The notes: a model not told the origin generated them from the sequence alone. DNA of 64,000 nt from Pseudobacteriovorax antillogorgiicola (GCF_900177345.1 NZ_FWZT01000001.1:421355-485354), one strand, 5' to 3'; shown: positions 31,479 to 41,579, counted from the first letter of the stretch. Numbers and translations are program-made.

Positions 31479-32939
31479 ATGGCCTTTGATCTGAAACAGT
31501 CTTTAAAACTCAGTCAGCAGCTCTTGATGACCCCGCAGTTACAGCAGGCCATCAAGTTGCTCCAATTGTCTCGCCTTGAGCTAGAGGAGTTTGTCACCCA
31601 ACAGCTCGCGGAAAACCCGGTCCTTGAAGAAGGTGTGGTTGAGTCTCACGAAGAAAAAATTCAAGTGGAACGTGAGGCAGAGCGTACAGAAGCCCAGGCG
31701 GTGAGCGATCACATGGCGGAAGCTGGAAAGATCGTTGATGACTCCGGCGAACGGGGTAGTGAGCAGGATTGGGAGTCCTACTTAAACCGGCCTGAGAAAG
31801 CCCCTACCCCATCGACGCAAACCGCCTCGAAAGATGACGACTTCCCCAATCATGAGAATTTATCTCGGGCGGGAACACTCAATGACTTTCTATTATCTCA
31901 GCTTGGCGAGACTGACTTGGATGAGCAGGAGCGCTCTTTGGCGATGCTTATCATTGGTAATATCGACGAGCGAGGTTATTTGCAGAGCCCTATCGAAGAC
32001 CTGGCCCAAGTTGCTGGCGTCAGTGCGGATGAAGTTGAAGATATCTTGGATGTGGTTCAACGTATGGAGCCAGTCGGTGTTGGCACCCGGGATCTGAAAG
32101 AGTGTTTGCAAGTTCAGCTACGATTGGGGCGATTGCGCAATGGCATCGTCGAAAAAATTGTTGAAGACCATATACCAGACCTCGAAACTCGAAACTTTCA
32201 GGCTATCGCTAAGGCTCTGAAGATTTCCCTGGAGTCTGTGATTGAGAATGTGCAGATCATCGCGGAATTGGAGCCTGTTCCGGGGCGCCAGTTCGGTGGT
32301 ATGGAAACTCAATATGTGGTTCCTGATGTCTACGTTTTCAAAGTTTCGGGCGAATGGATTGTTTCGCTAAATGAGGAAGGTTTACCCCATCTCAGGATAT
32401 CGAAAGTCTACGAAGACATGATCGAGAGCATGGCTCAAGGTAGCGAAGAGAAAGAATACATCAATGACAAAATGAAGTCGGCCTCCTGGCTTATCAAAAG
32501 CATTCAACAGCGACAGAGAACCATATTAAGGGTTACCGAAAAGCTTGTTGAAAGGCAGAAAGACTTCTTTGAAAAAGGTATCGAATATCTCAAACCGATG
32601 GTTCTAAGGGATATTGCCGAAGATATCGAAATGCACGAATCGACCATCAGTCGTGTGACTAGCAATAAGTACGTGCATACGCCGCAAGGTATATTCGAGC
32701 TGAAGTACTTCTTTAACAGTTCGGTGTCTCGGGCTGGTGGCGATGATTTAGCGAGTGCCTCTGTGAAGAAGATGATCGCTGATATTATCAAGGCTGAAGA
32801 TCCCAAAAAACCTTTGGCAGATCAGAAGATTGTAGATATTTTGGACGAGCGTGGCATTCAGCTGGCGCGCCGTACCGTTGCCAAATACCGAGAGCAGATG
32901 GGGATACTGCCTAGCAGCAAACGTAAAAAGTACTTTTAG
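31479..32939 (+). CDS. rpoN: RNA polymerase sigma-54 factor
   Basis: Sigma-54 directs RNA polymerase to -24/-12 promoters and needs an AAA+ activator. The protein has 486 residues. The Gln/Leu-rich region I (LKLSQQLLMTPQLQQAIKLL) is at the N-terminus, an acidic linker at about 55-130, and the core-binding region in the middle. The RpoN box, ARRTVAKYRE, is at 463-472. Order lptB-rpoN-rapZ is that of many proteobacteria, but hpf and ptsN are absent between rpoN and rapZ. Confidence 0.97.
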   Translation: MAFDLKQSLKLSQQLLMTPQLQQAIKLLQLSRLELEEFVTQQLAENPVLEEGVVESHEEKIQVEREAERTEAQAVSDHMAEAGKIVDDSGERGSEQDWESYLNRPEKAPTPSTQTASKDDDFPNHENLSRAGTLNDFLLSQLGETDLDEQERSLAMLIIGNIDERGYLQSPIEDLAQVAGVSADEVEDILDVVQRMEPVGVGTRDLKECLQVQLRLGRLRNGIVEKIVEDHIPDLETRNFQAIAKALKISLESVIENVQIIAELEPVPGRQFGGMETQYVVPDVYVFKVSGEWIVSLNEEGLPHLRISKVYEDMIESMAQGSEEKEYINDKMKSASWLIKSIQQRQRTILRVTEKLVERQKDFFEKGIEYLKPMVLRDIAEDIEMHESTISRVTSNKYVHTPQGIFELKYFFNSSVSRAGGDDLASASVKKMIADIIKAEDPKKPLADQKIVDILDERGIQLARRTVAKYREQMGILPSSKRKKYF

Positions 32940-32951
32940 GATTTAGATCCC

Positions 32952-33833
32952 GTGAGTCAGAAAACAGAACAAATTCCAAGTCTTGTGATAGTCTCAGGGC
33001 TTTCTGGTGCAGGTAAGTCGATCGCCATCAATGCCTTAGAGGATATGTCGTACTATTGCATTGATAACCTTCCCCTTGAACTTGTCGAAGACGCCGTGAG
33101 CTACTTTATAACCAATGATCTTCATCATTCTCGATTGGCTTTGGGAATGGATGTTCGAAGTTCCGATTTCGTGGAACGATTCATGGCTTTGCGTGATCGG
33201 CTTAAAAAGAAGATCCAGTTGTCGGTGCTGTTTGTTACTGCTAGCGATGAGGCCTTGGCAACTCGGTTTAGTACCAATCGTAGGCGTCACCCCTTACACC
33301 AAGAGTCTGGAGAGTTGATCGCGGCTATCAGGAGAGAGGCTCAGGCACTGGCTCCCATGATTGATGAAGCGGAAGTGGTGTTTGATACTACCGCCTGGAG
33401 CCCCCACTACCTCATGAGGCAGGTGGAGAAACACTATGGTGATGGTGTCATGGGACGGAGTCTATTTGTGACGGTGACATCCTTTGGTTTTAAGCATGGG
33501 GCCCTAAAGCCTGCTGATAGCATTTATGATGTTCGCTGTTTGAAAAACCCCCACTTTGAGCCTAGTTTGAAGCCTAGAACTGGTTTGGAGAAGGATGTTA
33601 GCGACTATGTGTTTTCTGATCCTCACGCCGGGGATTTGCTCGATAAGTTAATTGATCTCCATAAATTTCTTTTGCCTTGTTACTACGACGAGGGAAAACA
33701 CTACTTTAGTATCGGTATTGGCTGTACCGGTGGCCAGCACCGCAGTGTAGCTCTTGCTGAAAAGCTAGCCTTTGCTCTTGCAGATCTTTCCCTACCTAAC
33801 ATTTACGTAAGTGTTTCCCATCGTGATTTGTAG
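32952..33833 (+). CDS. rapZ: RNase adapter protein / P-loop ATPase RapZ
   Basis: RapZ (YvcJ/YhbJ family) binds nucleotide and, in enterobacteria, guides RNase E to the sRNA GlmZ to control glucosamine-6-phosphate synthesis. The protein has 293 residues (GTG start). The P-loop GLSGAGKS is at 16-23 and the family's YCIDNLPLELV follows. The C-terminal domain has SFGFKHGALKPADSIYDVRCLKNPH and FSIGIGCTGGQHRSVALAEKLA. Whether the sRNA circuit exists in this organism is unknown. Confidence 0.95.
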   Translation: MSQKTEQIPSLVIVSGLSGAGKSIAINALEDMSYYCIDNLPLELVEDAVSYFITNDLHHSRLALGMDVRSSDFVERFMALRDRLKKKIQLSVLFVTASDEALATRFSTNRRRHPLHQESGELIAAIRREAQALAPMIDEAEVVFDTTAWSPHYLMRQVEKHYGDGVMGRSLFVTVTSFGFKHGALKPADSIYDVRCLKNPHFEPSLKPRTGLEKDVSDYVFSDPHAGDLLDKLIDLHKFLLPCYYDEGKHYFSIGIGCTGGQHRSVALAEKLAFALADLSLPNIYVSVSHRDL

Positions 33834-33873
33834 ACATGGGTATTTTAAGTGTGACCTGTAGCTCCCTCCCCTA

Positions 33874-33902
33874 TTGGGTTGGCCGCTCAATTCCGCTATA
33901 AC
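33874..33902 (+). promoter_or_regulatory. predicted sigma-70-type promoter for the TRAP operon
   Basis: A TTGGGT box at 33874-33879 and a TATAAC box at 33897-33902 are separated by 17 bases, about 40 bases before dctP. Confidence 0.5.
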
Positions 33903-33939
33903 CCTGGTAGCTTTTCATTGCTAATAAGGGGATCTCATG

Positions 33940-35016
33940 ATGAAACGACGTGAGTTTATAAAGTCGTCACTCGCCTCTGCCGGTGCGGCAACAGCTATTA
34001 GCATGCCTGCAATCGCACGAGGGAAAAAATATCGTTGGCGTATGGCGATGACCATTCCAAAGACTTTGCCTATCTGGGGCACAGGGGTTCAAGAGTTTGC
34101 TAAGAAAGTTGAATTGATCAGCGAAGGAGCCTTAAAGATCAGGGTTTACGGTGCCGGTGAGCTGGTGCCTGCTCTTGGAACCTTTGATGCGGTTAAAGCT
34201 GGTCGCCTTCAGATGGGGCACTCTGCATCCTATTACTGGCAAGGCAAGATCCCCTCGGCGGTATTTTTTACAGCGGTTCCGTTTGGTCTCAATGCCAATG
34301 GCATGAGAGCCTGGCTCGGCTACGGAGGTGGTCAGGAGCTGTGGGACGAGCTTTATGCTAAACATGGATTGATGGCTATCCCGGCAGGGAACACTGGCAT
34401 GCAAATGGGTGGCTGGTTCAAAAAGAAAATTGAGTCGATCAATGACTTCAAAGGCCTGAAGATGAGGATCCCAGGCTTGGGTGGTAAGGTGATTGCTAAG
34501 GCAGGGGCTAAGCCGATTCTGGTGGCTGGTGGTGAAATCTACACCAGTCTTGCCACAGGGGTGATCGATGCCACTGAATGGGTTGGTCCCTATCATGATT
34601 ATGTGATGGGCTTCCATAAGGCTGCCCCCTACTACTATAACCCTGGATGGCATGAGCCTGGCCCTGTTCTTGAACTTATGATCAATAGGAAGGCGTGGCA
34701 GGAACTGCCTGCTGAACTTCAGGCAGTGGTTAGAAGCTGTGCTGCTGAACTTGATCGGGACATGTACGCCGAGTGGATTTTCCAGGATGCAATGCACCTT
34801 AAGAAGATTCGTAGCGAAGGTAAGGTGGAAGTCTTGTCATTCCCTAAACCTGTACTTGAGGTCATGAAGACCTATGCTGCACAAGCCAAGGATGAGGTAG
34901 CTGCTACCAGTCCCCTAGCAAAGAAAATCTATCGCTCTTTTCAAGAATTTCAGGATGTATTTACAGCACATCAGGATGTTACAGAACGGGCTTACATGGG
35001 AGCCTTGCAGTCGTGA
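33940..35016 (+). CDS. dctP: TRAP transporter substrate-binding protein (DctP family)
   Basis: This is the periplasmic receptor of a tripartite TRAP uptake system. I choose the ATG at 33940, giving about 358 residues; the previous ATG (33937) is too close to the AAGGGGAT site. The N-terminus KRREFIKSSLASAGAATAIS is a twin-arginine-type signal, cleaved near AIA. The body resembles the TakP-like group: YGAGELVPALGTFDAVKAG, MGHSASYYWQGK and ATEWVGPYHDYVMG. That group binds 2-oxoacids or related organic acids, so such a ligand is plausible (inference). Confidence 0.92.
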   Translation: MKRREFIKSSLASAGAATAISMPAIARGKKYRWRMAMTIPKTLPIWGTGVQEFAKKVELISEGALKIRVYGAGELVPALGTFDAVKAGRLQMGHSASYYWQGKIPSAVFFTAVPFGLNANGMRAWLGYGGGQELWDELYAKHGLMAIPAGNTGMQMGGWFKKKIESINDFKGLKMRIPGLGGKVIAKAGAKPILVAGGEIYTSLATGVIDATEWVGPYHDYVMGFHKAAPYYYNPGWHEPGPVLELMINRKAWQELPAELQAVVRSCAAELDRDMYAEWIFQDAMHLKKIRSEGKVEVLSFPKPVLEVMKTYAAQAKDEVAATSPLAKKIYRSFQEFQDVFTAHQDVTERAYMGALQS

Positions 35017-35561
35017 ATCGTTGGTTGGAGTCTGTCCACAAGGTCCTTTTGGGTCTTACCGGCTTGGCGACTTTGCTGCTCGTCTTGCTTACGACACAGC
35101 AGGTGATCGCTCGCTACTTTTTTCAAGCTAGCTCTATTGCGATTCAAGAACTGCTCTGGCATCTCTTTGGCTTTATTTTTCTAATCGGAGCAGCTTCAAC
35201 CCTGCATTTCGAAAGGCACGTTCGGGTTGATGTCTTTTATGGTGGTTTTTCATCAAGGGTCAAATCACTTATCAACGTTCTTGGCTGCATATTATTAATG
35301 ATTCCTTCTCTATTGGTTCTTATCTGGTTTGGAATACATGATGTTATGCAGGCAAGAGATTTTTCATCCGTTGGAATGAACGATTCAGGGCAAATGAATT
35401 CACTCTGGGAATTTTTCATTCGAGGAGAGGGATCGCCAGACCCTGGTGGTTTACCCGCTCGGTGGATCGTTAAATCATTCCTTCCCTTGGGGGCATGTCT
35501 CCTACTACTCCAAGCATTCGTAAGCTTGCTTCACAGTATTCAACTCATCACGAAAAAATAG
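35013..35561 (+). CDS. dctQ: TRAP transporter small membrane subunit (DctQ)
   Basis: The protein has 182 residues and starts with GTG inside the dctP stop (GTGA overlap). Four membrane helices are visible. The ELLWHLFGFIFLIGAASTL and HVRVDVFYGGFS stretches are typical of DctQ, which links the receptor to DctM. Confidence 0.9.
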   Translation: MNRWLESVHKVLLGLTGLATLLLVLLTTQQVIARYFFQASSIAIQELLWHLFGFIFLIGAASTLHFERHVRVDVFYGGFSSRVKSLINVLGCILLMIPSLLVLIWFGIHDVMQARDFSSVGMNDSGQMNSLWEFFIRGEGSPDPGGLPARWIVKSFLPLGACLLLLQAFVSLLHSIQLITKK

Positions 35562-35569
35562 GTTGTACG

Positions 35570-36880
35570 ATGGAAGACTACCTTCCTTTATTGATGTTCC
35601 CTGCTCTACTTTTATTCCTGCTTTCGGGTTATCCGGTGGCCTTTGTCTTGTCTGGAGTGGCTCTTCTGTTTGCTGCCTTAGGTACGTACTTGGATATTTT
35701 TTATTGGCAAGACCTAGGGTTCATTCCCACGCGGGTATTTGGCATCATCTCAAATTTCACTCTGCTGGCTGTACCACTGTTTGTATTCATGGGCATTACC
35801 TTGGAAAAGTCAGGAGTGGCGGAATCCCTATTAAAATCGATCAGTCAGCTGTTTCACGGCTTCCGTGGGAGTCTTGCCATAGCAGTCGTCGCCGTGGGTG
35901 CTTTGCTTGCTGCGTCTACGGGGATTGTTGGCGCTACCGTGGTAACCATGGGGGTATTGTCCCTACCAACAATGATTCAATCTGGCTATGATAAGCGACT
36001 GGCGACAGGTACTATTGCAGCATCAGGAACCCTGGGGCAGATCATCCCACCCTCAATTGTGCTAGTGCTCCTTGGTGACATGATGAATGTTGACGTTGGG
36101 GACCTATTTGCCGGTGCGATCATTCCTGGCCTTCTCCTGGTTCTTTTTTACGCTTTCTATGTTCTTCTCAAGTCTCGTGGGCAATCAGCATCAAGTGCAA
36201 TGAGTGAAGATACCAGGGCCTCTTGGCAAGAGCTTCTGTCAGCGCTGGCACCTCCCCTGCTCCTAGTTATCTTGGTTTTGGGTACCATTCTAGGGGGACT
36301 GGCTTCCCCAACTGAGGCGGCGTCCTGCGGTGCCACAGGAGCTCTAATTATTGCACTGTGGAAGGGTAAGTTCTCATGGGATTTAATTCGCCAGGTGAGT
36401 CAAGAGACCGTTCAGACGACATCGATGGTGTTCATGATACTTCTTGGAGCTCAGTTTTTCGGCGTGGTGTTTCGAGGTCTTCATGGAGACGAGCTGATTG
36501 TCGATGTGATAGACCAACTGGCGCTCAGCAAATATTGGATTCTTTTCGCTCTGATGCTTCTTCTTTTTATTCTGGGTTTTTTTCTCGATTTTCTGGAAAT
36601 CTGCTTTATCGTGATCCCAATCATCATGCCGATTATGACTGGTCTTGGATTTGACCCACTTTGGTTGGCTATCTTGATCGCCGTCAACCTGCAAACGTCG
36701 TTTCTCACCCCACCTTTCGGTTTCGCCCTATTTTACCTAAAAGGAGTTGCGCCAAAGGACATCAAGACTATGGATATCTATCGGGGAGTCCTGCCCTTTG
36801 TGGGTATCCAGATGCTTGCCTTAGTATTGATTACGGTGTTCCCGCAACTTGTTCTGTGGCTACCTAAGATCGTTTTTTAA
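35570..36880 (+). CDS. dctM: TRAP transporter large permease subunit (DctM)
   Basis: This is the Na+-coupled permease (436 residues) with many hydrophobic helices. MFPALLLFLLSGYPVAFVLSG, GIVGATVVTMGVLSLPTM and TGTIAASGTLGQIIPPSIVL are the DctM family motifs. The ATG at 35570 (AGG seven bases upstream) is preferred to in-frame codons within dctQ. With dctP and dctQ it makes a complete transporter with the three genes in standard order. Confidence 0.93.
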   Translation: MEDYLPLLMFPALLLFLLSGYPVAFVLSGVALLFAALGTYLDIFYWQDLGFIPTRVFGIISNFTLLAVPLFVFMGITLEKSGVAESLLKSISQLFHGFRGSLAIAVVAVGALLAASTGIVGATVVTMGVLSLPTMIQSGYDKRLATGTIAASGTLGQIIPPSIVLVLLGDMMNVDVGDLFAGAIIPGLLLVLFYAFYVLLKSRGQSASSAMSEDTRASWQELLSALAPPLLLVILVLGTILGGLASPTEAASCGATGALIIALWKGKFSWDLIRQVSQETVQTTSMVFMILLGAQFFGVVFRGLHGDELIVDVIDQLALSKYWILFALMLLLFILGFFLDFLEICFIVIPIIMPIMTGLGFDPLWLAILIAVNLQTSFLTPPFGFALFYLKGVAPKDIKTMDIYRGVLPFVGIQMLALVLITVFPQLVLWLPKIVF

Positions 36881-36885
36881 CAAAA

Positions 36886-36906
36886 AGGCCCCCATCAAAG
36901 GGGCCT
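36886..36906 (-). terminator. intrinsic terminator of gcvP (possibly bidirectional)
   Basis: AGGCCCC and GGGGCCT form a 7-bp stem between the convergent ends of dctM and gcvP. On the minus strand it is followed by TTTTTG, so it serves gcvP. On the plus strand the tail is only CTAT. Confidence 0.75.
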
Positions 36907-36920
36907 CTATCGATTAAAGT

Positions 36921-39791
36921 CTATTCGTAGTCTTCAAGAGGAGGGCAAGAACACACTAAGTTGCGATCTCCAAAAGCGTTATCAATCCGAGCCACGAACG
37001 GCCAGAACTTATTGTCCCGCACGTAAGGCAATGGATATGCTGCTTGCTCTCGGGAGTAGGCCTGATCCCAGGCATCGGAGCCTATCATAGCGGCAGTGTG
37101 AGGCGCATGCTTCAGTGGATTTTGATCCTTATCCGCCTTGCCGGACTCGATCTCGCGAATCTCTTCGCGAATAGAGATCATAGCATCACAGAAACGATCC
37201 AATTCGGCTTTCGATTCTGATTCTGTGGGCTCGATCATCATTGAATTCGGTACAGGCCAAGATACTGTTGGAGCATGATAACCATAGTCGATCAATCGTT
37301 TGGCGATGTCATCAACGGTGATTCCTGCTGTCTTTTTGACCTCTTTAAGGTCGATGATGCACTCATGAGCTACCAGGCCTTTATTACCACGATAAACTAC
37401 TGAGAATGCTCCTTCCAAACGCTTCGCCATGTAGTTGGCATTGAGGATGGCAACTTGAGTGGCCTTCTTCAGCTCTTCACCACCCATCATGCGAATGTAC
37501 ATCCAAGAGATTGGCAAGATGCTGGGGCTACCCCATGGAGCTGCAGAAATTGGCCCAACACCTGATTTGCCGCCCATGGTGACTACAGGGTGGTTCGGTA
37601 AATAGGCTGCAAGATGAGAGCGAACGCCGATGGGGCCGACACCAGGACCTCCGCCCCCATGTGGAATACAGAAAGTCTTGTGAAGGTTCATATGGCAGAC
37701 ATCGGGACCATATTTGCCAGGCTGGCAAAGTCCGATTTGAGCATTGAGGTTGGCACCATCCATATAAACTTGGCCACCATTCTCATGAATGATGTCGCAA
37801 ATGCGGGTAATGTCGTTCTCAAAAACTCCGTGAGTTGATGGATAAGTGATCATCAGAGCCGAAAGCTTGTCTTTATGCTTCTCAGCTTTACCCTGAAGGT
37901 CGTTTAAGTCAATGTTACCCTCGTCATCGCATTTGATCACAACCACCTTCATTCCTGCGAGAACAGCAGACGCTGGGTTGGTGCCATGTGCAGAAGACGG
38001 GATCAAACAGACATTACGGTGGCCTTGGCCTTGAGCTTCGTGATATTTAGCGATCACCATCAAACCAGCAAACTCACCCTGAGCACCCGAGTTTGGCTGC
38101 AGCGACACAGCATCAAATCCTGTGGCCTTGCAAAGCCAGTTCTCTAGCTGTGTGAATAGTTCTTGGTAGCCCTGAGCTTGATCGAGAGGAACGAAAGGGT
38201 GTAACCCATTCACTTCAGGCCAGGTGATTGGCATCAGTTCAGAAGCTGCGTTAAGCTTCATGGTGCAAGAACCCAGCGGGATCATGCTACGAGTGAGAGA
38301 AAGGTCTCGGGCCTCTAGTTTACGAATATAGCGCATCATTTCCGTTTCAGAGTGGAAACGATTGAAGACTTCGTGAGTCATGAAATCGCTGGTTCGCTGT
38401 AGACCGTCCGGAATCGTACCACTTTCGTCGTTTGCTAAGTCTTTAAGTGATTTCTTAAAGTCGCCGAAGAAAGAGAGCACTTCTTCTACTTCTTCTAAAT
38501 CAGATTTTTCATCGAAGGCGATGGTAATGGTGGTTTCATTGTAACGATTGAGGTTGTAACCAGCTGCTAGTGCAGCTGTCATGACTTTGTCAGCTTGAGC
38601 CTTATCAGTGACAACGGCGACTGTATCAAAGTAATTGGGAGTGAGAAGATCGAAGCCTATAGACTTAGCGCCACGACCGAAAAGGTTGGCCAACGCATTC
38701 ACACGGCTCGAAATCTTTTTAACTCCAGCTGAGCCATGAAACACACCATACATGGAGGCCATAATCGCTAGCAGCACCTGAGCGGTACAGATGTTACTTG
38801 TGGCCTTATCCCGACGAATATGCTGCTCACGAGTCTGAAGAGCTAGTCGGTAGGCCTTGTCACCGTTGGCATCCTTGGTGACACCTACGATTCGTCCGGG
38901 TATCTTGCGTTTGAACTCATCTTTGGTAGCAAAGAACCCAGCATGGGGACCACCGTATCCAAGAGGAACACCAAAACGTTGTGAGTTACCAACGGCTATG
39001 TCCGCACCTAATTCCCCAGGGGACTTCAATGAAGCTAACGCAAGAAGGTCAGTTGCAAACGTGACAATGACGCCTGCTTGTTTGGCTTTGACGACAAGAT
39101 CAGTGTAGTCTGCAACCGCTCCGTGACTGCCTGGATACTGGAGCAACAAGCCGAATGGTTTTTCATCAAAATCGAAGTCAAATTCATCACCAACGACGAC
39201 TTCAATACCCAGAGCTAGGGCTCTTGTCTTTAAGACGCCGATTGTTTGGGCGTGGCAATGTTGGGAGACAAAAAATTTATCGCTTTGGCCTTTGGCTGCA
39301 ATCTCGCGACTCATGTTCATGGCTTCTGCAGCCCCGGTGCCCTCGTCAAGAAGCGAGGCATTGGCAAGATCGAGACCACAAAGCTCAGCGACCATGGTTT
39401 GGAAATTCAGAAGTGCTTCGAGGCGCCCTTGTGCGATCTCAGCTTGGTAAGGCGTGTACTGTGTATACCAGGCTGGGTTCTCTAATATGTTGCGGCTGAT
39501 AACAGATGGGGTCACGCAATCATAGTATCCAGCACCGATCAATGAGCGGTGGACTTTGTTCTTGCTCATCATGGCGCGAAGCTCTTGCAGGGCCTCGTGC
39601 TCGGCGATTCCAGGGAGGATGTCGAGAGGGGCTTTGTCCTGAATGTCCTTTGGAACCGCGGTATCTACTAGTTCTTCCAAAGATTCGTAAGACAAGGCTT
39701 TTAACATGGATGTGATTTCATCCTGGTCCGGGCCAATGTGCCGATTGGAGAAGGAGTTTTGGTAGCTTGCCGATTGCCAGAGCTTTGTCAT
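36921..39791 (-). CDS. gcvP: glycine dehydrogenase (decarboxylating), P protein
   Basis: This is the PLP enzyme of the glycine cleavage system (956 residues, the fused single-chain form). The N-terminal half starts with RHIGPDQDE. The C-terminal half has the PLP-binding lysine in NLHKTFCIPHGGGGPGVGPI, and RSMIPLGSCTMKLN. The reaction decarboxylates glycine and loads the aminomethyl group on lipoylated GcvH. It lies about 270 bases downstream of gcvH with a terminator-like hairpin between, so it may have its own promoter. Confidence 0.97.
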   Translation of the reverse strand: MTKLWQSASYQNSFSNRHIGPDQDEITSMLKALSYESLEELVDTAVPKDIQDKAPLDILPGIAEHEALQELRAMMSKNKVHRSLIGAGYYDCVTPSVISRNILENPAWYTQYTPYQAEIAQGRLEALLNFQTMVAELCGLDLANASLLDEGTGAAEAMNMSREIAAKGQSDKFFVSQHCHAQTIGVLKTRALALGIEVVVGDEFDFDFDEKPFGLLLQYPGSHGAVADYTDLVVKAKQAGVIVTFATDLLALASLKSPGELGADIAVGNSQRFGVPLGYGGPHAGFFATKDEFKRKIPGRIVGVTKDANGDKAYRLALQTREQHIRRDKATSNICTAQVLLAIMASMYGVFHGSAGVKKISSRVNALANLFGRGAKSIGFDLLTPNYFDTVAVVTDKAQADKVMTAALAAGYNLNRYNETTITIAFDEKSDLEEVEEVLSFFGDFKKSLKDLANDESGTIPDGLQRTSDFMTHEVFNRFHSETEMMRYIRKLEARDLSLTRSMIPLGSCTMKLNAASELMPITWPEVNGLHPFVPLDQAQGYQELFTQLENWLCKATGFDAVSLQPNSGAQGEFAGLMVIAKYHEAQGQGHRNVCLIPSSAHGTNPASAVLAGMKVVVIKCDDEGNIDLNDLQGKAEKHKDKLSALMITYPSTHGVFENDITRICDIIHENGGQVYMDGANLNAQIGLCQPGKYGPDVCHMNLHKTFCIPHGGGGPGVGPIGVRSHLAAYLPNHPVVTMGGKSGVGPISAAPWGSPSILPISWMYIRMMGGEELKKATQVAILNANYMAKRLEGAFSVVYRGNKGLVAHECIIDLKEVKKTAGITVDDIAKRLIDYGYHAPTVSWPVPNSMMIEPTESESKAELDRFCDAMISIREEIREIESGKADKDQNPLKHAPHTAAMIGSDAWDQAYSREQAAYPLPYVRDNKFWPFVARIDNAFGDRNLVCSCPPLEDYE

Positions 39792-40035
39792 GAATCACCA
39801 CCTTATAGATGAGGGTCATTTGTGTGCGTTGCTGGCCTGGATTGCAGGCTCTTAAAGCGTTTTCGGTCGAAAGCGTGTTTTGTACAAGTACAAAGGGCGT
39901 CTTTCCCGTTGCGCTATGACCACCAGTTCCAGCCGCCAACTGATTAGGCGCTAATCTATACAAAATGATGCTAAAAGGCAAATATACGGGGTGGGAGAAA
40001 AATTGGTGTAAGATTACGAAATAATAGGAGAAAAT

Positions 40036-40055
40036 TAGGGCCAGCGAGGGCCCTA
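40036..40055 (-). terminator. terminator-like hairpin after gcvH
   Basis: TAGGGCC and GGCCCTA form a 7-bp stem, followed on the minus strand by ATTTTCT. It lies five bases past the gcvH stop and may partly separate gcvTH from gcvP. Confidence 0.6.
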
Positions 40056-40059
40056 GGGA

Positions 40060-40440
40060 TTATTCGTCTTCCGAGATGAACTTTTCGTATTCAGCTGCGG
40101 AAATGAGTTCGTCGCCAGCCTCTGTAACAGCAACTTTAATCAGCCAGCCGTCTGTGTAAGGCTTGTCGCTTAAGGTTTCAAGATTGTCTTCTAAGTCATT
40201 GTTAACAGACTTAATTTTTCCAGTCACTGGCATGTAAAGATCAGACACTGTCTTTGTTGACTCGATAGTGCCAAAGGTTGAGCCGGCGTCAAATTGCTCA
40301 TCGACACTAGGAAGCTCGATGTGAACAACATCGCCTAGCTGCTCCAAAGCGTAGTCAGTGATTCCAACGATGGCTACATCATCTTCTAGTTTCACCCATT
40401 CATGATCTTTGGTGTACTTCAGTTCGTTTGGGTATGTCAT
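40060..40440 (-). CDS. gcvH: glycine cleavage system H protein
   Basis: This is the lipoyl carrier of the glycine cleavage system (126 residues). The lipoylated residue is Lys63 in GTIESTKTVSDLYMPVTG. The N-terminus (YTKDHEWVKLED) and GITDYALEQLGDVVHIELP are the family pattern. It is 26 bases after gcvT. Confidence 0.97.
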   Translation of the reverse strand: MTYPNELKYTKDHEWVKLEDDVAIVGITDYALEQLGDVVHIELPSVDEQFDAGSTFGTIESTKTVSDLYMPVTGKIKSVNNDLEDNLETLSDKPYTDGWLIKVAVTEAGDELISAAEYEKFISEDE

Positions 40441-40466
40441 TTTAAATATCCTTTGTTGAGACGCGA

Positions 40467-41579
40467 CTACTTAACCTTCGCTGAATATAGTGGCCTTTTA
40501 ACGATCTTCGCAAGTTTTCTTTTGCCGCGGACATCGATTTCAACGGAATCCCCGACTGCTACCAAATCCTTGTCTACCAAAGCCATTCCACCTGCTTTTT
40601 CAAGACTGGGAAGGTGTGATCCACTCGTGATTTCACCGACGAGTTGATCGCCTTTATAGAGCTTCATTCCCTGACGACCGATTCCTTTATCTTCCATGAT
40701 AAATGCCACATTCTTGCGCCGTTTGGCCTCTGCTTCTTTGTGCTTCACAACAGCATCCTTACCAACGAACTCGCCGCAATCCATCCGTGTGGCCCAGCCA
40801 ATTCCAGCTTCGATAGGAGAAACAGTGTCGTTCATATCGTTGCCATAGAGCAAGTAGCAGGCTTCGAGTCTAAGAGTATCGCGAGCTCCTAAACCAATAG
40901 GCTTTGCATCAGTTTTCTCGACAAGGTCAGTGAAGGTTGCTGCCGCGACTAAGTTGGGTATATAGATCTCGAAACCTTTTTCTCCCGTGTACCCAGTACG
41001 AGCAATCCAGCCTGTTTGCCCTTGAAAGTCGGCAGGAATAATTTCCATGTACTGCAAGGCCGAGATTTTATTTTGGGTCGCGTTATCGAAGAGCGCCAAC
41101 AAGCACTCGGAAGACTTAGGTCCTTGGATTGCGATCTGGCTCCAACGATCCGACTCATGGCTTAGCTTGACTTTAAACTTTCCTGATTGTGAGGATAGCC
41201 ACTGGTAGTCTTTGTCGTCATTAGAAGCGTTGACACAGAGAAGATATTCCTGGTCGGCTATACGATAGATGATGAGGTCGTCAATCATGCCGCCTGCTTC
41301 GTTTAACATGGCGCTATACTGGCCTTGCCCAGGTGCAAGACGCGTGATGTCATTGATTGTGACCCATTGGAGAAAGTCTTGCGCTTGTTCGCCAGATACT
41401 ATGATTTCACCCATGTGAGATACATCGAAGCTGCCACAGCCGGTGCGGACGGTCTGGTGTTCCGCAATGACTCCCTCGTACTGAATCGGCATTTCCCACC
41501 CTCCAAAGGGCACCAGTCGCGCCTTAAGCTGCTTGTGGACGTCGAATATTGGAGTTCGTTTCAGGTCTTGATTCGCCAT
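40467..41579 (-). CDS. gcvT: aminomethyltransferase, T protein
   Basis: It transfers the C1 unit from the H protein to tetrahydrofolate. The ATG at 41579 (AAAGGCG upstream) gives 370 residues beginning MANQDLKRTPIFDVHKQLKA, the family N-terminus; the frame stays open upstream only to give a hydrophobic artefact. FDVSHMGEI, GYTGEKGFEIY and GLGARDTLRLEACYLLYGNDM are characteristic. I looked for a glycine riboswitch in the leader and did not find one. Confidence 0.96.
   Translation of the reverse strand: MANQDLKRTPIFDVHKQLKARLVPFGGWEMPIQYEGVIAEHQTVRTGCGSFDVSHMGEIIVSGEQAQDFLQWVTINDITRLAPGQGQYSAMLNEAGGMIDDLIIYRIADQEYLLCVNASNDDKDYQWLSSQSGKFKVKLSHESDRWSQIAIQGPKSSECLLALFDNATQNKISALQYMEIIPADFQGQTGWIARTGYTGEKGFEIYIPNLVAAATFTDLVEKTDAKPIGLGARDTLRLEACYLLYGNDMNDTVSPIEAGIGWATRMDCGEFVGKDAVVKHKEAEAKRRKNVAFIMEDKGIGRQGMKLYKGDQLVGEITSGSHLPSLEKAGGMALVDKDLVAVGDSVEIDVRGKRKLAKIVKRPLYSAKVK

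Noticed and set aside
33841..33936. Sigma-54 promoter before dctP (TGG...GC pattern)
   Set aside because: The distance between the GG and GC elements is 12 rather than 10 bases; a sigma-70-type pair fits better.
34132..34797. 221-residue frame antisense to dctP
   Set aside because: Long by chance: it mirrors a real gene, and its sequence has no protein-like pattern.
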